Of a stretch of DNA of 64,000 bases, positions 12,360-39,458 are shown piece by piece. The number at the start of each line of letters is the position of its first letter. Positions within the stretch are counted from its first letter, which is position 1. The stretch comes from Sceloporus undulatus (lineage: Eukaryota; Chordata; Lepidosauria; Squamata; Phrynosomatidae): assembly GCF_019175285.1 (NCBI RefSeq), contig NC_056527.1, forward strand, positions 106,863,746 through 106,927,745. Reading direction: 5' to 3'. A program made the position numbers and the translations under genes. The notes beneath the pieces are model-generated. The model searched no databases. It was given only the letters and a program-made list of their open reading frames with translations, and was not told the origin of the DNA.

Positions 12360-13036
12360 ATTTGCAGGATGTTTTTCAGATGACGTTTGCATGAAAGAGA
12401 AATAACCTGATTAGCCATGGTGGCAATACAGAACCTCCATTATCAGAGGCAGAATACTGTACCTCTGAATATGAGATTACGGGGGTATATGATAGGGTGG
12501 GTTGCTGCCTGCAAGCTCTGTTTGTGGCTTCTGGAAAGCATTTGTTGAGTTGGCCCATGGCATTTTGCCACCTGAGGCAAAGATGAGGTAGGTTGCTAAA
12601 CCTGGACTGCCAGTGGCGTGTCACTTCAGTACTGATGATGGGCTAAGATCTTTCACCCTTCCCTACTTGCATGGGGCCAGTTTAGGGTATTGTTTTAATG
12701 TGTATGTTTTTAAAGTGCTTTTATCTTTTTAATTGTATTCTATGTTTAAACAAGTCATCTATTTTAATATTGCAATAGTTCAATTCCATTTTAATTGTCA
12801 TTTTTGTAAATTTTTAATTGTACTGTGTTTTTGATCCCAATTCTGGGAGAAAAGCAGAATATAACTGATGATGATGATGATATCTCATAGCCCACACAGT
12901 TCTGTCATCCAGCAGAGGGACATGCCTAGAAGACCAGGATCTGCTGCCCTACCTCCACTGTTGGAAATTGTATTTTTGAGCCAGAAGGTCTTTTGGTCTA
13001 ATCCAGCAAGGGCTCTTTGTAATTTTCTTATATTCT
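12360..13036 (+). mobile_element. Old CR1/L3 and L2-like LINE remnants before SHISA7
   Basis: 12424-12560 (CCATTATCAGAGGCAGAATA) and 12955-13036 (AATCCAGCAAGGGCTCTTTG) are the two parts of a CR1/L3-type 3' end. Between them 12690-12882 is an L2-like LINE end (AAAAGCAGAATATAACTGAT) with a (GAT)n tail. This looks like a later insertion into the older LINE. Confidence 0.5.
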
Positions 13037-13050
13037 TTTTATCTTTGCAG

Positions 13051-27519
<14,469 letters not shown>

Positions 27520-27689
27520 GATGTCCCTGTTCCCCAACTCAGGTTGATTTGACTTTCCAAGGCCATATTTCTCTCTTTTGAGCTCCATCCCACCTATTCT
27601 TTGGTGCTCACCATTTTTTCTTAGGGTTACCTTCCCCACCTCTTTGGTTTATTTATTTTTTTAGCCCTAAGGCCTCCATCTTGGTTGAT

Positions 27690-28085
27690 GTCAAAGCCCA
27701 GCCAGGTCTTTGCTAATGGTGCCATCATAGTCATAACTGGTTTTTGATGATGTCCATTTGACCTGCCAGGTCTTGACAATCTTTGATGATGATGTTGGCT
27801 GTAGGGATCTGGTGATGTCAGTGCTATGTCAAGGCACAATGATATCAAGGCCTGCTTGGTTTCTCAGAGGGCATTGACTGTGCTATATTGGTCAGCTTCT
27901 GAAATGTCAAAATGAATAGGTCTCATGGTACTGATGCTGCTGCCATCATCACTGCTGTCCAGATCTGATGATCCCAAGGCTGAATTGATTGTTAGTGACT
28001 GGGCATGTGGACCCTTCATGACATCAATAATGTAGCCTTGATAATAGCTCTGGATGTCACAATTGCCAGGCCCCACCTGTCTTTC

Positions 28086-28124
<39 letters not shown>

Positions 28125-28830
28125 GCATCATCCATCAACATTTGATGGCATCATTGATGTGGGCCTTGTCTCAGACTTTTGAAGACTGAAGACAACACCT
28201 ATGGATTTATTATGAGGTTGGCATCTTCTGCCTCTAATACTCTAAATGCTGTGAGCTTTGCCAGCCCTTATGGATGCGCCATTAATTGACTGATACCATC
28301 GACACCAGCAGTGGTGTCAACACTGTGGACTCAGCTGCAGATGATACAAGCGCTGTGGGTCTTGTTGACCTCTGATGTTTTCGCCATCAACATTTGATGG
28401 TTTCAACACTGTGGACCTTTGATGACATCAACATTGTGTCACTTGTCAGTTACAGATGATGTCAATGGAGATAAAGGTTTGTCCGTTTATAGGATATAAC
28501 CTTGCAGTGCATCACATGGACTGATAGTTCTATAGGTATTGTTAGTATTATACAATGTTGGGGCAAATCAATCATGTTGATGTTTGAAGAGGCCTTGTCA
28601 ACATTTGATGAAAGTACTGCCAATCTTGATCATTAAGAATAATGTCAAGGTTCCTGTGCCTGTCACCTATTGATGATTTCAGCACAATGGACTCAGCCAG
28701 GAGCTACACATATTAAAGTAGCCAGACTTGGCAATGATGCTGACTTTTTGGTGACTTCATCACTGTGGGCCTCATCCAGCATTGTTGGCATCACTGACTG
28801 CTTTGAGGTCCTCCACCTTGGATGAAGTCA
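27690..28830 (-). repeat. Degenerate GATG/GTCAA-rich block, possible retroelement fossil
   Basis: Over 1.1 kb, variants of TTGATGGCATCAACACTGTGG recur at irregular spacing, with many GATG and TGTCAA steps and almost no CpG. On the minus strand the pieces give Ser/Asp/Val-rich text such as SDLDSSDDGSS. Two readings are possible: a CpG-decayed minisatellite, or the old gag-like part of a DIRS/LTR-type retroelement whose GTCGAY codons have decayed to GTCAAY/ATCAAY. It is old and clearly broken. An (AAT)n run (28086-28124) interrupts it. Confidence 0.35.
28086..28124. repeat. (AAT)n microsatellite
   Basis: Thirteen uninterrupted AAT units. Confidence 0.95.
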
Positions 28831-31493
28831 CCTCTCTGGGGCTTCATCTGTTTTACAGTATGGGTCACCATCTTGAACCTGGTCCAAATCTGTACCTTTG
28901 TAGGATATCAGGGATACCTGGTCCTGGTAGTGCATATAGTGAGGTCAGAATGTTTTCCTGATGATATGCTTTGCTCACACTGTGGCCAAGTGGACAGATG
29001 AAAGCCCCTTCCTCACTTCTTCCTTCCATGTGCTTCAAGACAGGAAAAGTGGAGAATGGGGGCCATCTTGTCTTGTTGCATCAAGGTTGGTCAGTGCTGA
29101 AGATGTAGGAAGTGGGATGTCATACAATACATGGTCCTTTGCCACTCTCATCCCACCCTTATTTTATAACTCTAATATGTCTCTGCCCATAAAATGATCT
29201 GAGGCAGGATCAGGTTCATCCCCTTTTACTGTACATATCTTTATATATTGCTAGCATTCTCTGTCAGTTTTTCTAGTGCTTTTAATTTACTTACCCATCA
29301 CTGGGGCCATTCATCAATGCCTCCTCTTCAGTTCATGTGATTGTAGTTTTGAAAAAGTCTCAGCTCTTTCAAACACTGTCATGACTAACTTTCCCACAAT
29401 TCCCCTGTTGAGGCTCAGGACTCTTTAAAATTTTACTCTGTATCAGTTCTTTTCTAGCTAAATGAAGAGACATAGAAGTATGGCAGACATTTAACTGGTC
29501 AGGGTATTTATTTAACAAAAAACAACAATATTTGAAAATAATATTAAAATATTTTGAAATAAATTTTTACTTTTTAAAATAGTATCTTTGTTCCCCAGTT
29601 TTAAATTAACATTTTGGAATATATATGGGCTATGTTAGGTGACAGATGTATTTGGAATAAAATATTATTTTCGGCTGCTCCTGTTATTAATTTCAAATTC
29701 TAATTCAGTTTTTCAAATTTAATCTGCACAGTTCATAAGGTATTGAAAACTAGATTTTAGTATTTATTTTAAGCAACAGTTTAATTACTGTGGTTTTTGA
29801 ATACTGAATATTTTCATTTGAAATACTGAGGGTGTGAAAAGACAACAGTTTCTGGTTTGGTAACTGCCATTCATTCCCATCCAGCCAAGCCCCTGTGGGC
29901 TAGTTTGAATGTTAAATTAAGACAAGCTTGAAAGTAATTGAATAAAAAATTATCTAATTAATTATATATATTTTCAATATGATTTTAGAAATTGTGATGG
30001 TAACAATATTAATGGGGCTAGTAATGATTAACAGTACATATTATGCTGCTTTATTACCTTTGAGAGGCTGCTATTTTGGGCCATTTTTAGTAATTCTAAA
30101 TTATTATTTTCTTCAGTGTAAAAGTAATATGTTATAATTATTTTAACTAATTAATTATATATATTTAACTAAACTAATTAACATTAGTATCTTAACATTG
30201 GCACTAACATTTCCAAGCTCTGTGCAGTACAAGACTGAAGGCAGGCAAGCATTGAACAGTGAACTCATCTGTTCCTTCTCTGGTGTAGCTATGAAGAGAA
30301 GCTCAAAAGTTTTCATATTAGATTAATTGTAGTTATGTAATCCAGACCCAGGCAAATCCGTGTTACCTAAACTATTCAAATAATAGTTTCTGAATCTGTA
30401 TTTCTGAAGATTGTGGACATTTATGACTATTACAAATGTAATTGGTTTCCATATATAGATAGATTTCTGTGTTTCGTTTAGTTTTCATTGCTTTATTTTT
30501 CCCACCAAACCTTTCCTGCTCCATATTTTAGCATTCTGTTATGCTCCTATGTTACTTCTAGAGATCAGAGGTCTTTGTCCAATTGGAAATAGCCACAAAT
30601 ATGCCTGCTCTTTATTTTAGTCTCTAGCCTGATGGGTCCTTAGTAATTGTACATATCTACACATAGAAGGCCCAAGATGTTGTTCAGGATGCAGCGTTTT
30701 ACTCCCAGTATCCCTTGGGATGGCAGATAATGTTACTGTTCCAGTCTAAAGCCATCTTGTGCACATCTCTGCCTCATTCCTTTCCTTAGTACCAACCCCC
30801 TTTTTCTTCCCCACCAAAGTCTAAACAAGGGCTAATGACTCCGCCACCCCTTTCTTTTTCTGGGGCTGGTGGGGTTATATTTTTCGTTTTTAAACATCTC
30901 AATGCAAAACTTGGAAGAAGGCAATGGTGGGGGTACTCTCACAAAAGACAGAGAACTGCCTGAGAAGATGGATTTTGAGGAACGGACACTTAGCTGGTAC
31001 ATATCCTGAGGAATTGCACTCAGAAAGGATTTAGGTTGAATCAATGCGACATATTTTGTTGCCTCTTGATATCAATAAACATTTCATCTTTTGGGGAACT
31101 CTTTTGATGTGGACTCATCCACTGTGCATCCTATGCACACTGTAGAGGATTCTGGGCCCATGCTTTAAATTCATACTTCAGTCTGCTTCAACTCAGACCC
31201 TTTAGCACTGCTTGCCTACATTAAATGGAATCAGAATTCAAACAATACATGCAATTCAAATAGAAGTAGTAGTCCTAGTGAGTTCCTCCTCCTTCATCTA
31301 TAAGATCCTCCTATAATGTTCACTTGTTTAGAAATTGATTCTGGCAACATCCATTAAGAAGTTTTGTAGCTTTGGACTGTTTTATTACTTCCAGTTTAGC
31401 ACTGATGTGGGAATTAGTAACAAATAGGCTATTATTTGCCCGTTAATTTATTTCAGTTAATTGCTCCAGTGTCAGTTTCTCTTCCAAACATTT

Positions 31494-31655
31494 CCAGGAG
31501 TGTAGCCATATAGTGCCACAAAGACTAAGAAGTTTTATCTGGCATAAGCTTTTGTGGATTCCAGCCCATACGTCTGATGAACCAGACTTAGGCCCACAAA
31601 AACCTTATGCCAGACAAAACCTCTTAATCTTTTAAAGTGTCACTAGACATTTTTC
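31494..31655. mobile_element. Penelope-like element end
   Basis: TCTGGCATAAGCTTTTGTGG, then CATACGTCTGATGAACCAGA and a partly inverted second half with GCCCACAAAAACCTTATGCC. The 'CTGATGAA...AAAGCTT' signature is that of Penelope-like ends in reptiles; the assignment is from memory of the family. Confidence 0.5.
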
Positions 31656-32561
31656 TTTCGTAATTTGTGTTCCAGCACAATGAGTGTATGAATGCATGTG
31701 TGATCAATTACTGGTTTCCTCTTATCATTTTTAAAAAATATTAAATAGTGTCACTTTGTTATTTAAAAGAAGAAAAGGAAAAAATATTAACAAGAGGCTA
31801 TCAGTCCTTAAAGCCTTTCTATCTGTTGGAACAGAAACTAGCATTTTAGACATCTCAATGAAAGCCCCTCATAAGATTCCAAGCAATCTCAGTTCCAAAT
31901 CTTCAATTTGTTTTCACTACACATTTAAATTACTTTATTTTAAATGCTTTCCCCAAAGCCTGATAAACTGTTGTTTTACAAAGGGACTATGGGCTAGTGA
32001 TCTGCTGTAGCATTTAGTGTTGGATTCAAATCAGAGAGATCTAAGTTTGACTCTTTGCACCATTTTGGCCCATTTAGTGACTTTGGACCAGACTTATATT
32101 TTGTTTTGTTTTTTATGAGAAAAATGGGGAGATGAGAGAGTTATATACAGCCATTTCTTCCTTACTTGAAGATTAGTATTAATACCTAATAATCTCTCAC
32201 ATAATTCCAACTCCTCACAAACGTATAGTTCTTCACAAATTTACAGTGACTTGGGTAGCAGAAATAGTCAAATTAATTTCTACTCACTTAAAGTGTAGCG
32301 TACCTAGGCCTAGTGCAAGTACTACAGTAAGACAGTCAATGTATGTCAATATTTTAGAGACAGGTGTGTATCAGGAAAAGTGGCACAAATCTCAGGTTCA
32401 TTTTAGAATTCCCTTTTCTTCAGGTTAAACTCAGCTGAGAACTTGGAACAACAGTAACAGACCTGCCCAACCATTAGGCAGAGGGAGGTTGGTGCCTTAG
32501 GTAAGAGATGCTGAATGAATGAAAAGACCAGAAATTGGTACAGTAGTTTAACAACAATATA
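31656..32561. other. Intergenic, no clear feature
   Basis: AT-rich single-copy-looking sequence without a recognised repeat or exon. Confidence 0.4.
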
Positions 32562-32777
32562 CAGTCAGTACTTTGTACCCATGGATTCTGTGTCCATGGA
32601 TTCAACCATCGACATCTTGAAAATATTCCCTCAAAAATAAATTCCCAAAAGCAAACCTTCGTTTTGTCATTTTATATAAGGGACACCATTGTATATAATG
32701 GGACTTGAGCATCCATGGATGCTGGTATCCATGAGGGGTCCCGCAACCAAACCCCAGCAAATACCACGAGCCTATTG
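32562..32777 (+). mobile_element. pogo/Tigger-like MITE, short type
   Basis: TA flanks both ends. CAGTCAGTACTTTGTACCCA at the left, ATAAGGGACACCATTG and GGGACTTGAGCATCCATGG inside, CCTATTG at the right. Same family as 51405, 54295 and, inverted, 62996; an older copy by divergence. Confidence 0.75.
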
Positions 32778-33665
32778 TAGTATTTTTTTATCGTTATTAT
32801 TGTGTTTCTAATGATGGGCAGGTTATGAATGTGGGATTTTTGGCCTCAGATGTCAACATTTCTTGATTCGCCTTGCTTATCCTACAGCTTTACGTAGAGA
32901 AGGCAGACATTCACTGCTTTGACTCAAGCAGCAAAATGCCTTGGGCTGGTCTTGAGCAGCAGATGTATTAAAAGAGATGGATTGCACTCTTAGCTTTATT
33001 GACCTAATACTGAATATTTGTAAGACTTCTAACCAATCTGAAGGCCAACAAAAACCTGAGGAAACATTATGAGGCTTGCAAGAGCAGGAGAAATTCCACA
33101 CTTCCTTGATCTCCTGGGACAGGTCAAAGAAAAAAAAAAACTGGACCAGAAACTTGTGGAAACCATGGCCTCTAGCCCTATAAATGCTAGCTTTTGAAAT
33201 ACAGAAGGGGACATATTTGGAACTTCTGTCATTACTGAAAGATCCATGATAACAGAATGTACCTGATCTGAAGAATAAAAGTGTGTTTGAAGGTTATGCT
33301 TGTTCAGGGTTATTTCCCGTAGTTTAGGGCTTTACTGCACCAGTCATGCTTGTAATAAAAACATGGCAAATAACCACGTTTTAGGCAGCCATCACCACAC
33401 CTCTCGCAATCGTGCAACCAGGGCTGCTGCCCCTATTACACTCTCTTTCTGAATTCTCCTTCAATCTCACTTCCCTGCCTTATATCCTACCCAACATACT
33501 TTTAGGAATACTTTTTTTATTCACCTCTTTTTTGTTTGTGTAACTTCGGAATTCTGCAGCCCCAAATTAACTCTGAAAAAGTAAAAAAGAAAGAAAGAAA
33601 ATAATTAGAAAATTGCAGTTTAAAAACCGTCATTTAAAGATGTTTGATTTGTAAACATTCTGCAT

Positions 33666-33905
33666 TTATTATTATTATTATTATTATTATTAACCTTTAT
33701 TTATGAAGCGCTGTAAATTTACACAGCGCTGTACATGCAATCTTTTTAGTTAGACGGTTCCCTGCCCTCAGGCTTACAATCTAAAAAAGACATGATACAG
33801 AAGGAGAAGGGAGTGGTGACGAGAAAGGGTAAGAGGTCCAGCAGTTCCTCTCAACCTCCGAGGCCTGGACCAAGGCAGATGGACTGGAGGGAGGGCAAGG
33901 CTTCA
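33666..33905 (-). mobile_element. L2-like LINE 3' end with (ATT)n tail
   Basis: (ATT)9 at 33666-33692 followed by AAGCGCTGTAAATTTACACA and GACGGTTCCCTGCCCTCAGG. The sense strand copy is at 62454-62541. Confidence 0.7.
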
Positions 33906-36608
33906 TAATGGATGGTTAATCATTATCCAGGGAAAATACATAATCACAAGTAGGATAATACATATACAGTACATAGGAATACAGGAAATGGATCGATAAA
34001 CATTTGGATGTTTGATTCTTACAAATGGGTTAGCTGCAATTCCCAGGATTATACTCCTCCAATATAAATCTGGATAGTAGTTGTGACATGTTGTGTTGAA
34101 CAGCTGGAACTGAGGGCCAGAGCAGTGAACATGATGGGAAAGGTGGGGTTGAGGTAGCAAATAATTCCTGTTTAGTGGTTGTTAGCTTTGGTTTGTGGGC
34201 TCACAACATGCAAATTCTACTTTGTTAATTCCCAAGTGCAGGAGTACTGTAATCCCATCTCATCTCTTTTATTATAACAAGTCATAGGATGCGTCTCCCT
34301 AAAAGAAAACAAAATGGTTTTAGCAGAATACGTTTATATGCTCCTCACAAAGGAGAGATGATGGAGTACAGTGTCAATAACCCATGTGTGTGTGAGACAG
34401 AGAGTTGTTAGTCTGTGGTGAGTCAGAGAGATATTGGCCCATCCTATGACAAGTTAGCATTTATTAGAAGAATGTATGTGAGAGAGAAAGACAATTGTGA
34501 GGTGGTTTGCATTCTTTGTAGGAATGTATGTGGAAGGATTATTGAATGTGTGAAGAAAATTTAGAGGGGAGTAGGGAGTGTACATGTTTATGTTTCTTGG
34601 TATAAAAGCATTGGCTAATAGGGAAGACTGCTTCCTCTCTTTTGTTGCTGGTTCTAGCTAGCATTTCTCACATCTGTCCAAACTAAGCTTATTTAAAGGG
34701 AATTATGATGCTGCTCTCCGTTTTTTGTGTGATACAGTGAAAATCTTTAGAACAATCTCTTCCTATGGAATTGCCCTGGAGCTTCTTCCTTTTTAAAGCA
34801 GATTTGTATTTTCCATTCCTCTAGAATCAGTATGGAGCTTTACTCCTTCTAAAATTCTGCTGAAGATCCCATACTTCAGATGAGAGGAGATCTTTGTGTA
34901 TGCAAGACTGACCAGATCTTAACCCCTTTTGCTTTCTTTAAATGCCTCCCTCAATGTAAAATTAAGTTGGTATTTGCCTCCTTCTGGATATTATTTAGTC
35001 CCTTCATCTAGAATGAAATAGGACATCTTCTTCAAAAGGCCCTTTGTTTTACAGTTCAGGTGAGCGTGCTAAATTCTCTCCTTCTGGGTAGATTTTCCTC
35101 TTTGTCTGTAGTTAGTTCAAACCATATCCTTCCAACTACTTCCAATGTCAAGCTGAGGAGCCCCCTTGTGTGACAAAATTCTGGATAACTTCCATTGCCT
35201 GTTGGCATGCATATACATCAAATGCTACGTTTTTGTTGATTACAATTTTGCTTTCTTTTGATTTTTAATAATAGAAGAAAAAGAACTGTGTATAATATAT
35301 ATATCTGTATCTGTATTGAACTGAGACTGTTTGGGAGCCAACGGTGTCTCTTTCTGTCATATGCCATTTGACAAAAAATTAAAATAAGCCATACACATGG
35401 TCATACCAGCAGACCCAGACCTAGAGGAATCAAGTAATCATCCCATTTCACCAATGGGATGAGAAGGACTTAAATGCGGGTGGGTTTAATCATGAAGAAG
35501 ACTTAAGTCATGTTGGGAAACCCAACAAAGTTGTATGCGATTCCATACACGAGTATTAGCATCTTGGATTTACTTTTGCATACTTCTCAATTTCCCAAAT
35601 ATTAAACTGTGGGATAGGACCTCTCCCCATCTTGCTATTCTCCTTCACGGAGATAATTTCTATCGAAAAAGGGAGAGGTTTATAGTAATAGGTGAATGAC
35701 AATGTGCTGGTATGTGCAATGGCTGCTCAGTCAATGTATTCAGTGTGCAAATAACGTGTGTTATTCTTCTAACATGGTACAGAAGATTGTTTTAGGATAG
35801 GAAAACAGTAATATGTGAATCCGCTCACAGTGGTTTCTGGAATGGGGGTAGGGGTGGGAAAACAACCCTTCAGTGGGAGCAAATCATGGTCAGCAGTTGA
35901 GAAACTGCCAAGCCATTTCAGGTTAGCATACAATGTTGGGAAAGGGGATCCAGTCTCTTAAGGGACAGTATGAAACACTTGGCCTAGAAAGCTTACCCAT
36001 AACCAAGAGATCTCCTGCACTTGCTCATAGGGAGTTACATTCAGTCTGTTGTCTCTGTCAGCTTGTTCAGGAGATGTAAAATATGAGATGTTCTCTCTGA
36101 AATCACTGCTTAGCTTTTGATGATTGTTCACAGGTATTCTCCTTAGTCCTTTCCCACCTTCGCTTCAACTCCATGTGCCAACATCACTCTACTGCTTTAG
36201 CACTGAAGTCCATTGCTGGTGATCCAGCAGCAAAACAGCTTCTGTATAGAGTGGACTCATTCAAGTGCTTTTGCTCACCTGCCCACTTCTGGGAAAATTT
36301 AGGATAGCAACCTTTATACACTGGAATGGGGGCAAAGCAAAATTATGGTGAGAACAAGCTTTCCTCTTGAAAACTGCACATGGTAGGTAGTTCCTTCATC
36401 CTCTTCCTGACATGTTAAAGAAGGTGGAGAGAAGAGGTGGTCCTTAACCCAATTCTGACCCATTCATAATGACTTCAGTTATATTTTGCTCCATACGGAG
36501 AAGAATAATGAGGTCCCTGTATCATTTTATCTACATATAGGAAAATGGCAGAGTGTGGAGAAGAACAGACTATTCGGGGGGGAGGGGGAAGCCAAACGAA
36601 ATGAATAA
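33906..36608. other. Intergenic, no clear feature
   Basis: No recognised repeat or exon. GGTATAAAAGC at 34598 and a long GT/GA-rich stretch before it (34384-34560) are the only landmarks. Confidence 0.4.
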
Positions 36609-36773
36609 GGCTGTATCTACACTGCAGAAGTTTAATACTTCTTTAACTGTCATGCCCCATCCTATGGAATCCTGGGATTTGTAATTTGTTGTGGCACCAG
36701 AGCTCTCTGACAGAGAAGGCTAAATGTCTCACAAAACTACAATTCCCAGAATTTCTGCAGCGCAGGTGCAGCC
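36609..36773. mobile_element. Palindromic MITE, GGCTGCATC subfamily
   Basis: GGCTGTATCTACACTGCAG at the left, GCGCAGGTGCAGCC at the right, CCAGAGCTCTCTGACAGAG in the centre. TAA is duplicated on both sides, the target site of PIF/Harbinger elements. Confidence 0.85.
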
Positions 36774-37559
36774 TAAGTCAAGCAGAATTTTCCAGCTTTC
36801 TGGCACAGCCTCCAAATCTATTTTGCTGTAATCAAAATGTTGAGAAAAGGAAGATTTTCAGAACTGCCTGCCACATGTAGTTTGCCTTCATTCTCCTATA
36901 GGCATACCATGTCTTGCCCTCCCCTACTTCTTTCTCATAATCAAAAATAATATTGCACACAACTTTCTGGACATCAGATTTACAATGTAACCCTATGGAT
37001 GTTTACTCAGAAGTCAACCCCACTGTGTTCAGTGAGGTTTACTACAGGAAAGTGTGTATAGGACTGCAGCCTTTATATGCTATGTACAGCAAGCAAGCAA
37101 ACAAAAATGTTACGAATGACTACAAAACTGAATGAAATCAGGCTTCATTCAGTTGGGGTTAGAAGCAAAACTCTACAGTATCTGGACATTTTTCCCACAG
37201 GCACAAGAGTTGATGTTGTTTAAGGGAAAGATCCATTTGTTAAAAAGGTTCTCTTGCTGTAATTTTGTTTTTTGTTTTTCAATAAACTGATGTTTCCAGC
37301 TGTTCCTGGTGGATCTTTTCTCCCCATTGATGAGTAACGATGTTATATATTGATGGTTCTTCAATGGCGGCTTGACTGGGGTTCACCTAGCGTTGAGACA
37401 AAGGTTTAAATAGGGATTGCTCATCTTGCACCTAGACACTACACTTCTATACTGGTCAAATGCACACCCTGGTTCTGCCTCTATGAGGCAAAAGAAGAAC
37501 ATTGCTATTTCAGCTTACATATTTTGGGCATCCTTAAAGAATAAGAAATTGTTATATGT

Positions 37560-37790
37560 GAGGTTGAAGGCTTTCATGGCCGGCATCCATAGTTTTTTGT
37601 GGATTTTTCCGGCTATGGGGCTATGTTCTAGAAGAGTTTGTTTCTGACATTTCACCAGCATCTGAGGCTGGCATCTTCAAAGAATGCATTCTCTGAAGAT
37701 GCCAGCCACAGATGCTGTCAAAACGTCAGAAACAAACTCTTTTAGAACATGGCCCCATAGCTCGAAAACCCCACAAAAAACTGTCATTAT
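37560..37790. mobile_element. Penelope-like end in head-to-head inverted pair
   Basis: GGTTGAAGGCTTTCATGGCC leads a unit with TTCACCAGCATCTGAGGCTG. The unit is then repeated in opposite orientation (CAGCCACAGATGCTGTCAAA to CCATAGCTCGAAAACCCCAC). The axis is near AGAATGCATTCT at 37680. Arms are about 100 bases. Confidence 0.65.
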
Positions 37791-38590
37791 ATACTTTTAC
37801 TTAAAAAGCAACAACCAAAAAAATTGATTTTACTCATTGTGTGTGCATCTTTCCCAAGTCCCGTAAATTTAATGAGGTGGAGCCATATAACCAAGTGTTT
37901 TTATATTAAGAGGATTTAAAAGAGTAGCTATATTAATATACACTTTCCAGAATTTTAATACCTGATAGTAGAATAATGGGTTTATATGCAACTTCAGTGT
38001 TGAGAACAGGTTGTGTGTGTGTGTGTGTGATGGAGGTAGGAGTGGGGAGAAACACCCCCCATGCCTTAGCTTAGCCTCCTATGTAAAAAAAAACCCTCTT
38101 AAAAGATTAATATTGCATGTTGCTCACTTTGTTCCCATTTACCATATGGGAGTTGCTAACAGGAGTAAAAATCCTTTGTCCAAGTTAATTTGTCATGTGA
38201 ATGTTAATTTAACAATTTATTTGTTTAACAAATTATTACCTGCTCTCAAGGATGCATTTACATAAACCCAGTCTGTCAAAACAGAGGAAAACACCATCAA
38301 TCAAATCAAAGTTAATTGTCTTAAAGAATGAAAAATTGTCACAGAGAGGAAAAGTGGTAAGTAGTTATGTTCAAAAATGTTCAAATGAAGCCAATTAAAA
38401 GGCCAAAAGCTTGAAAGCCTATGCTTTCTTTCAGTTCTCAAAATGTCCTAAATACTGACCATACCACGTCCCATTAATGAAACTGTTAGTTAGGTTTGTG
38501 TATTTTTATTAAGGCAAAGTTTGCAATGTAAGGTTTCTGCTCTAGGCAGAGCAACCCATGGTTTAAACAGGGTGAGGGAGCCTCATTCCA
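37791..38590. other. Intergenic, no clear feature
   Basis: A short GT run at 38012-38028. Nothing else is recognised. Confidence 0.4.
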
Positions 38591-38935
38591 CAAACTCCAA
38601 CATTTCACATAAGAAAACTGGGAAACGTGGCCAAACACCATCAGAACATGGTCAAAATGGCAAAAGTTACTAATGAGGAAGAATACACAAGCTAGGAGAG
38701 GCTGCAGCAGTTTGCTTTTGCCTGAGCCTACAAGGAAAGGCTTGCTCTCCTCTGCTGCTTTGAGTGCAACCTACTTTGGCACTTTGAACTTATGTCTGTA
38801 GTAACTGAAGTGAGCTGAGGACAACGGACGAAAGGAGTAGTAGGAGAGAGAAACTGGGACATTTTAATAGCAGTTGAAAAAGTGGGATGACAGAAGATTA
38901 ATTGGGACTGTTCCTACAAAACAGGGGCAGTAGGT
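38591..38935. repeat. Unclassified interspersed repeat, copy B
   Basis: Second copy of the repeat at 4511-4875, same orientation, about three quarters identical by eye. A fragment in opposite orientation may lie at about 60838-60970. Confidence 0.6.
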
Positions 38936-39253
38936 GGTTATCTCATCCCAATATAGCAGGGTAGCACCCCCTGTTTAAGCCACAATGACTATTAGCACAG
39001 CTTCATTTGTTATAATAATGAAATCCATTTCAGTTGCTTGGAATACAACCCTAAATATTTTGTTTCCTTTCTGTATATGTGGACTAATTTCTGAAATCCT
39101 AGCCTTGGACCATCAACAGCCACAACACCCTCTTTCTAATTCTGTGCTAGGAACATATATAGATATACTATTCTAAACATCTTGTATTGTGTCTTGCAAT
39201 TCTAGGTGTGCAGCAACAATAACAAATCCTATTTATGTGTCCAATGACACTTA

Positions 39254-39458
39254 GCCTGCATCTGCACTGCAGATATAATACAGTTTGGCACCGCTTTAAC
39301 TGCCCTGGCTCCATTTCTATGGAATCCTGGGGTTTGTCGTTTTTTTATGTCACCAGAGCTCTCTGACAGAGAAGGCTAAACAACAGAGTTCCATAGCATT
39401 GAGTCATGGCAATTAAAGCCATATCAAACTGCATTACTTGTGCAGTGCAGATGTAGCC
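39254..39458. mobile_element. Palindromic MITE, GGCTGCATC subfamily
   Basis: GCCTGCATCTGCACTGCAG and CTTGTGCAGTGCAGATGTAG at the ends, with CTCTCTGACAGAGAAGGCTA at the axis. TTA occurs immediately outside both ends (39251-39253 and 39459-39461). Confidence 0.9.

Larger units (their letters stand above)
27520..31493 (+). other. SHISA7 3' UTR (length unknown) and flanking DNA
   Basis: The first canonical AATAAA after the SHISA7 stop is at 29558-29563; an earlier ATTAAA is at 28712. I cannot choose between them. A degenerate GATG-rich block fills 27690-28830. 29500-30200 is AT-rich and contains two exact copies of CTAATTAATTATATATATTT. No further coding exon is visible. Confidence 0.4.

Noticed and set aside
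34384-34660. Possible solo LTR or promoter (TATAAAAG at 34600 after a GT/GA-rich stretch)
   Set aside because: No terminal TG..CA pair with a target duplication, no primer-binding site and no adjacent element could be seen; too weak to call.
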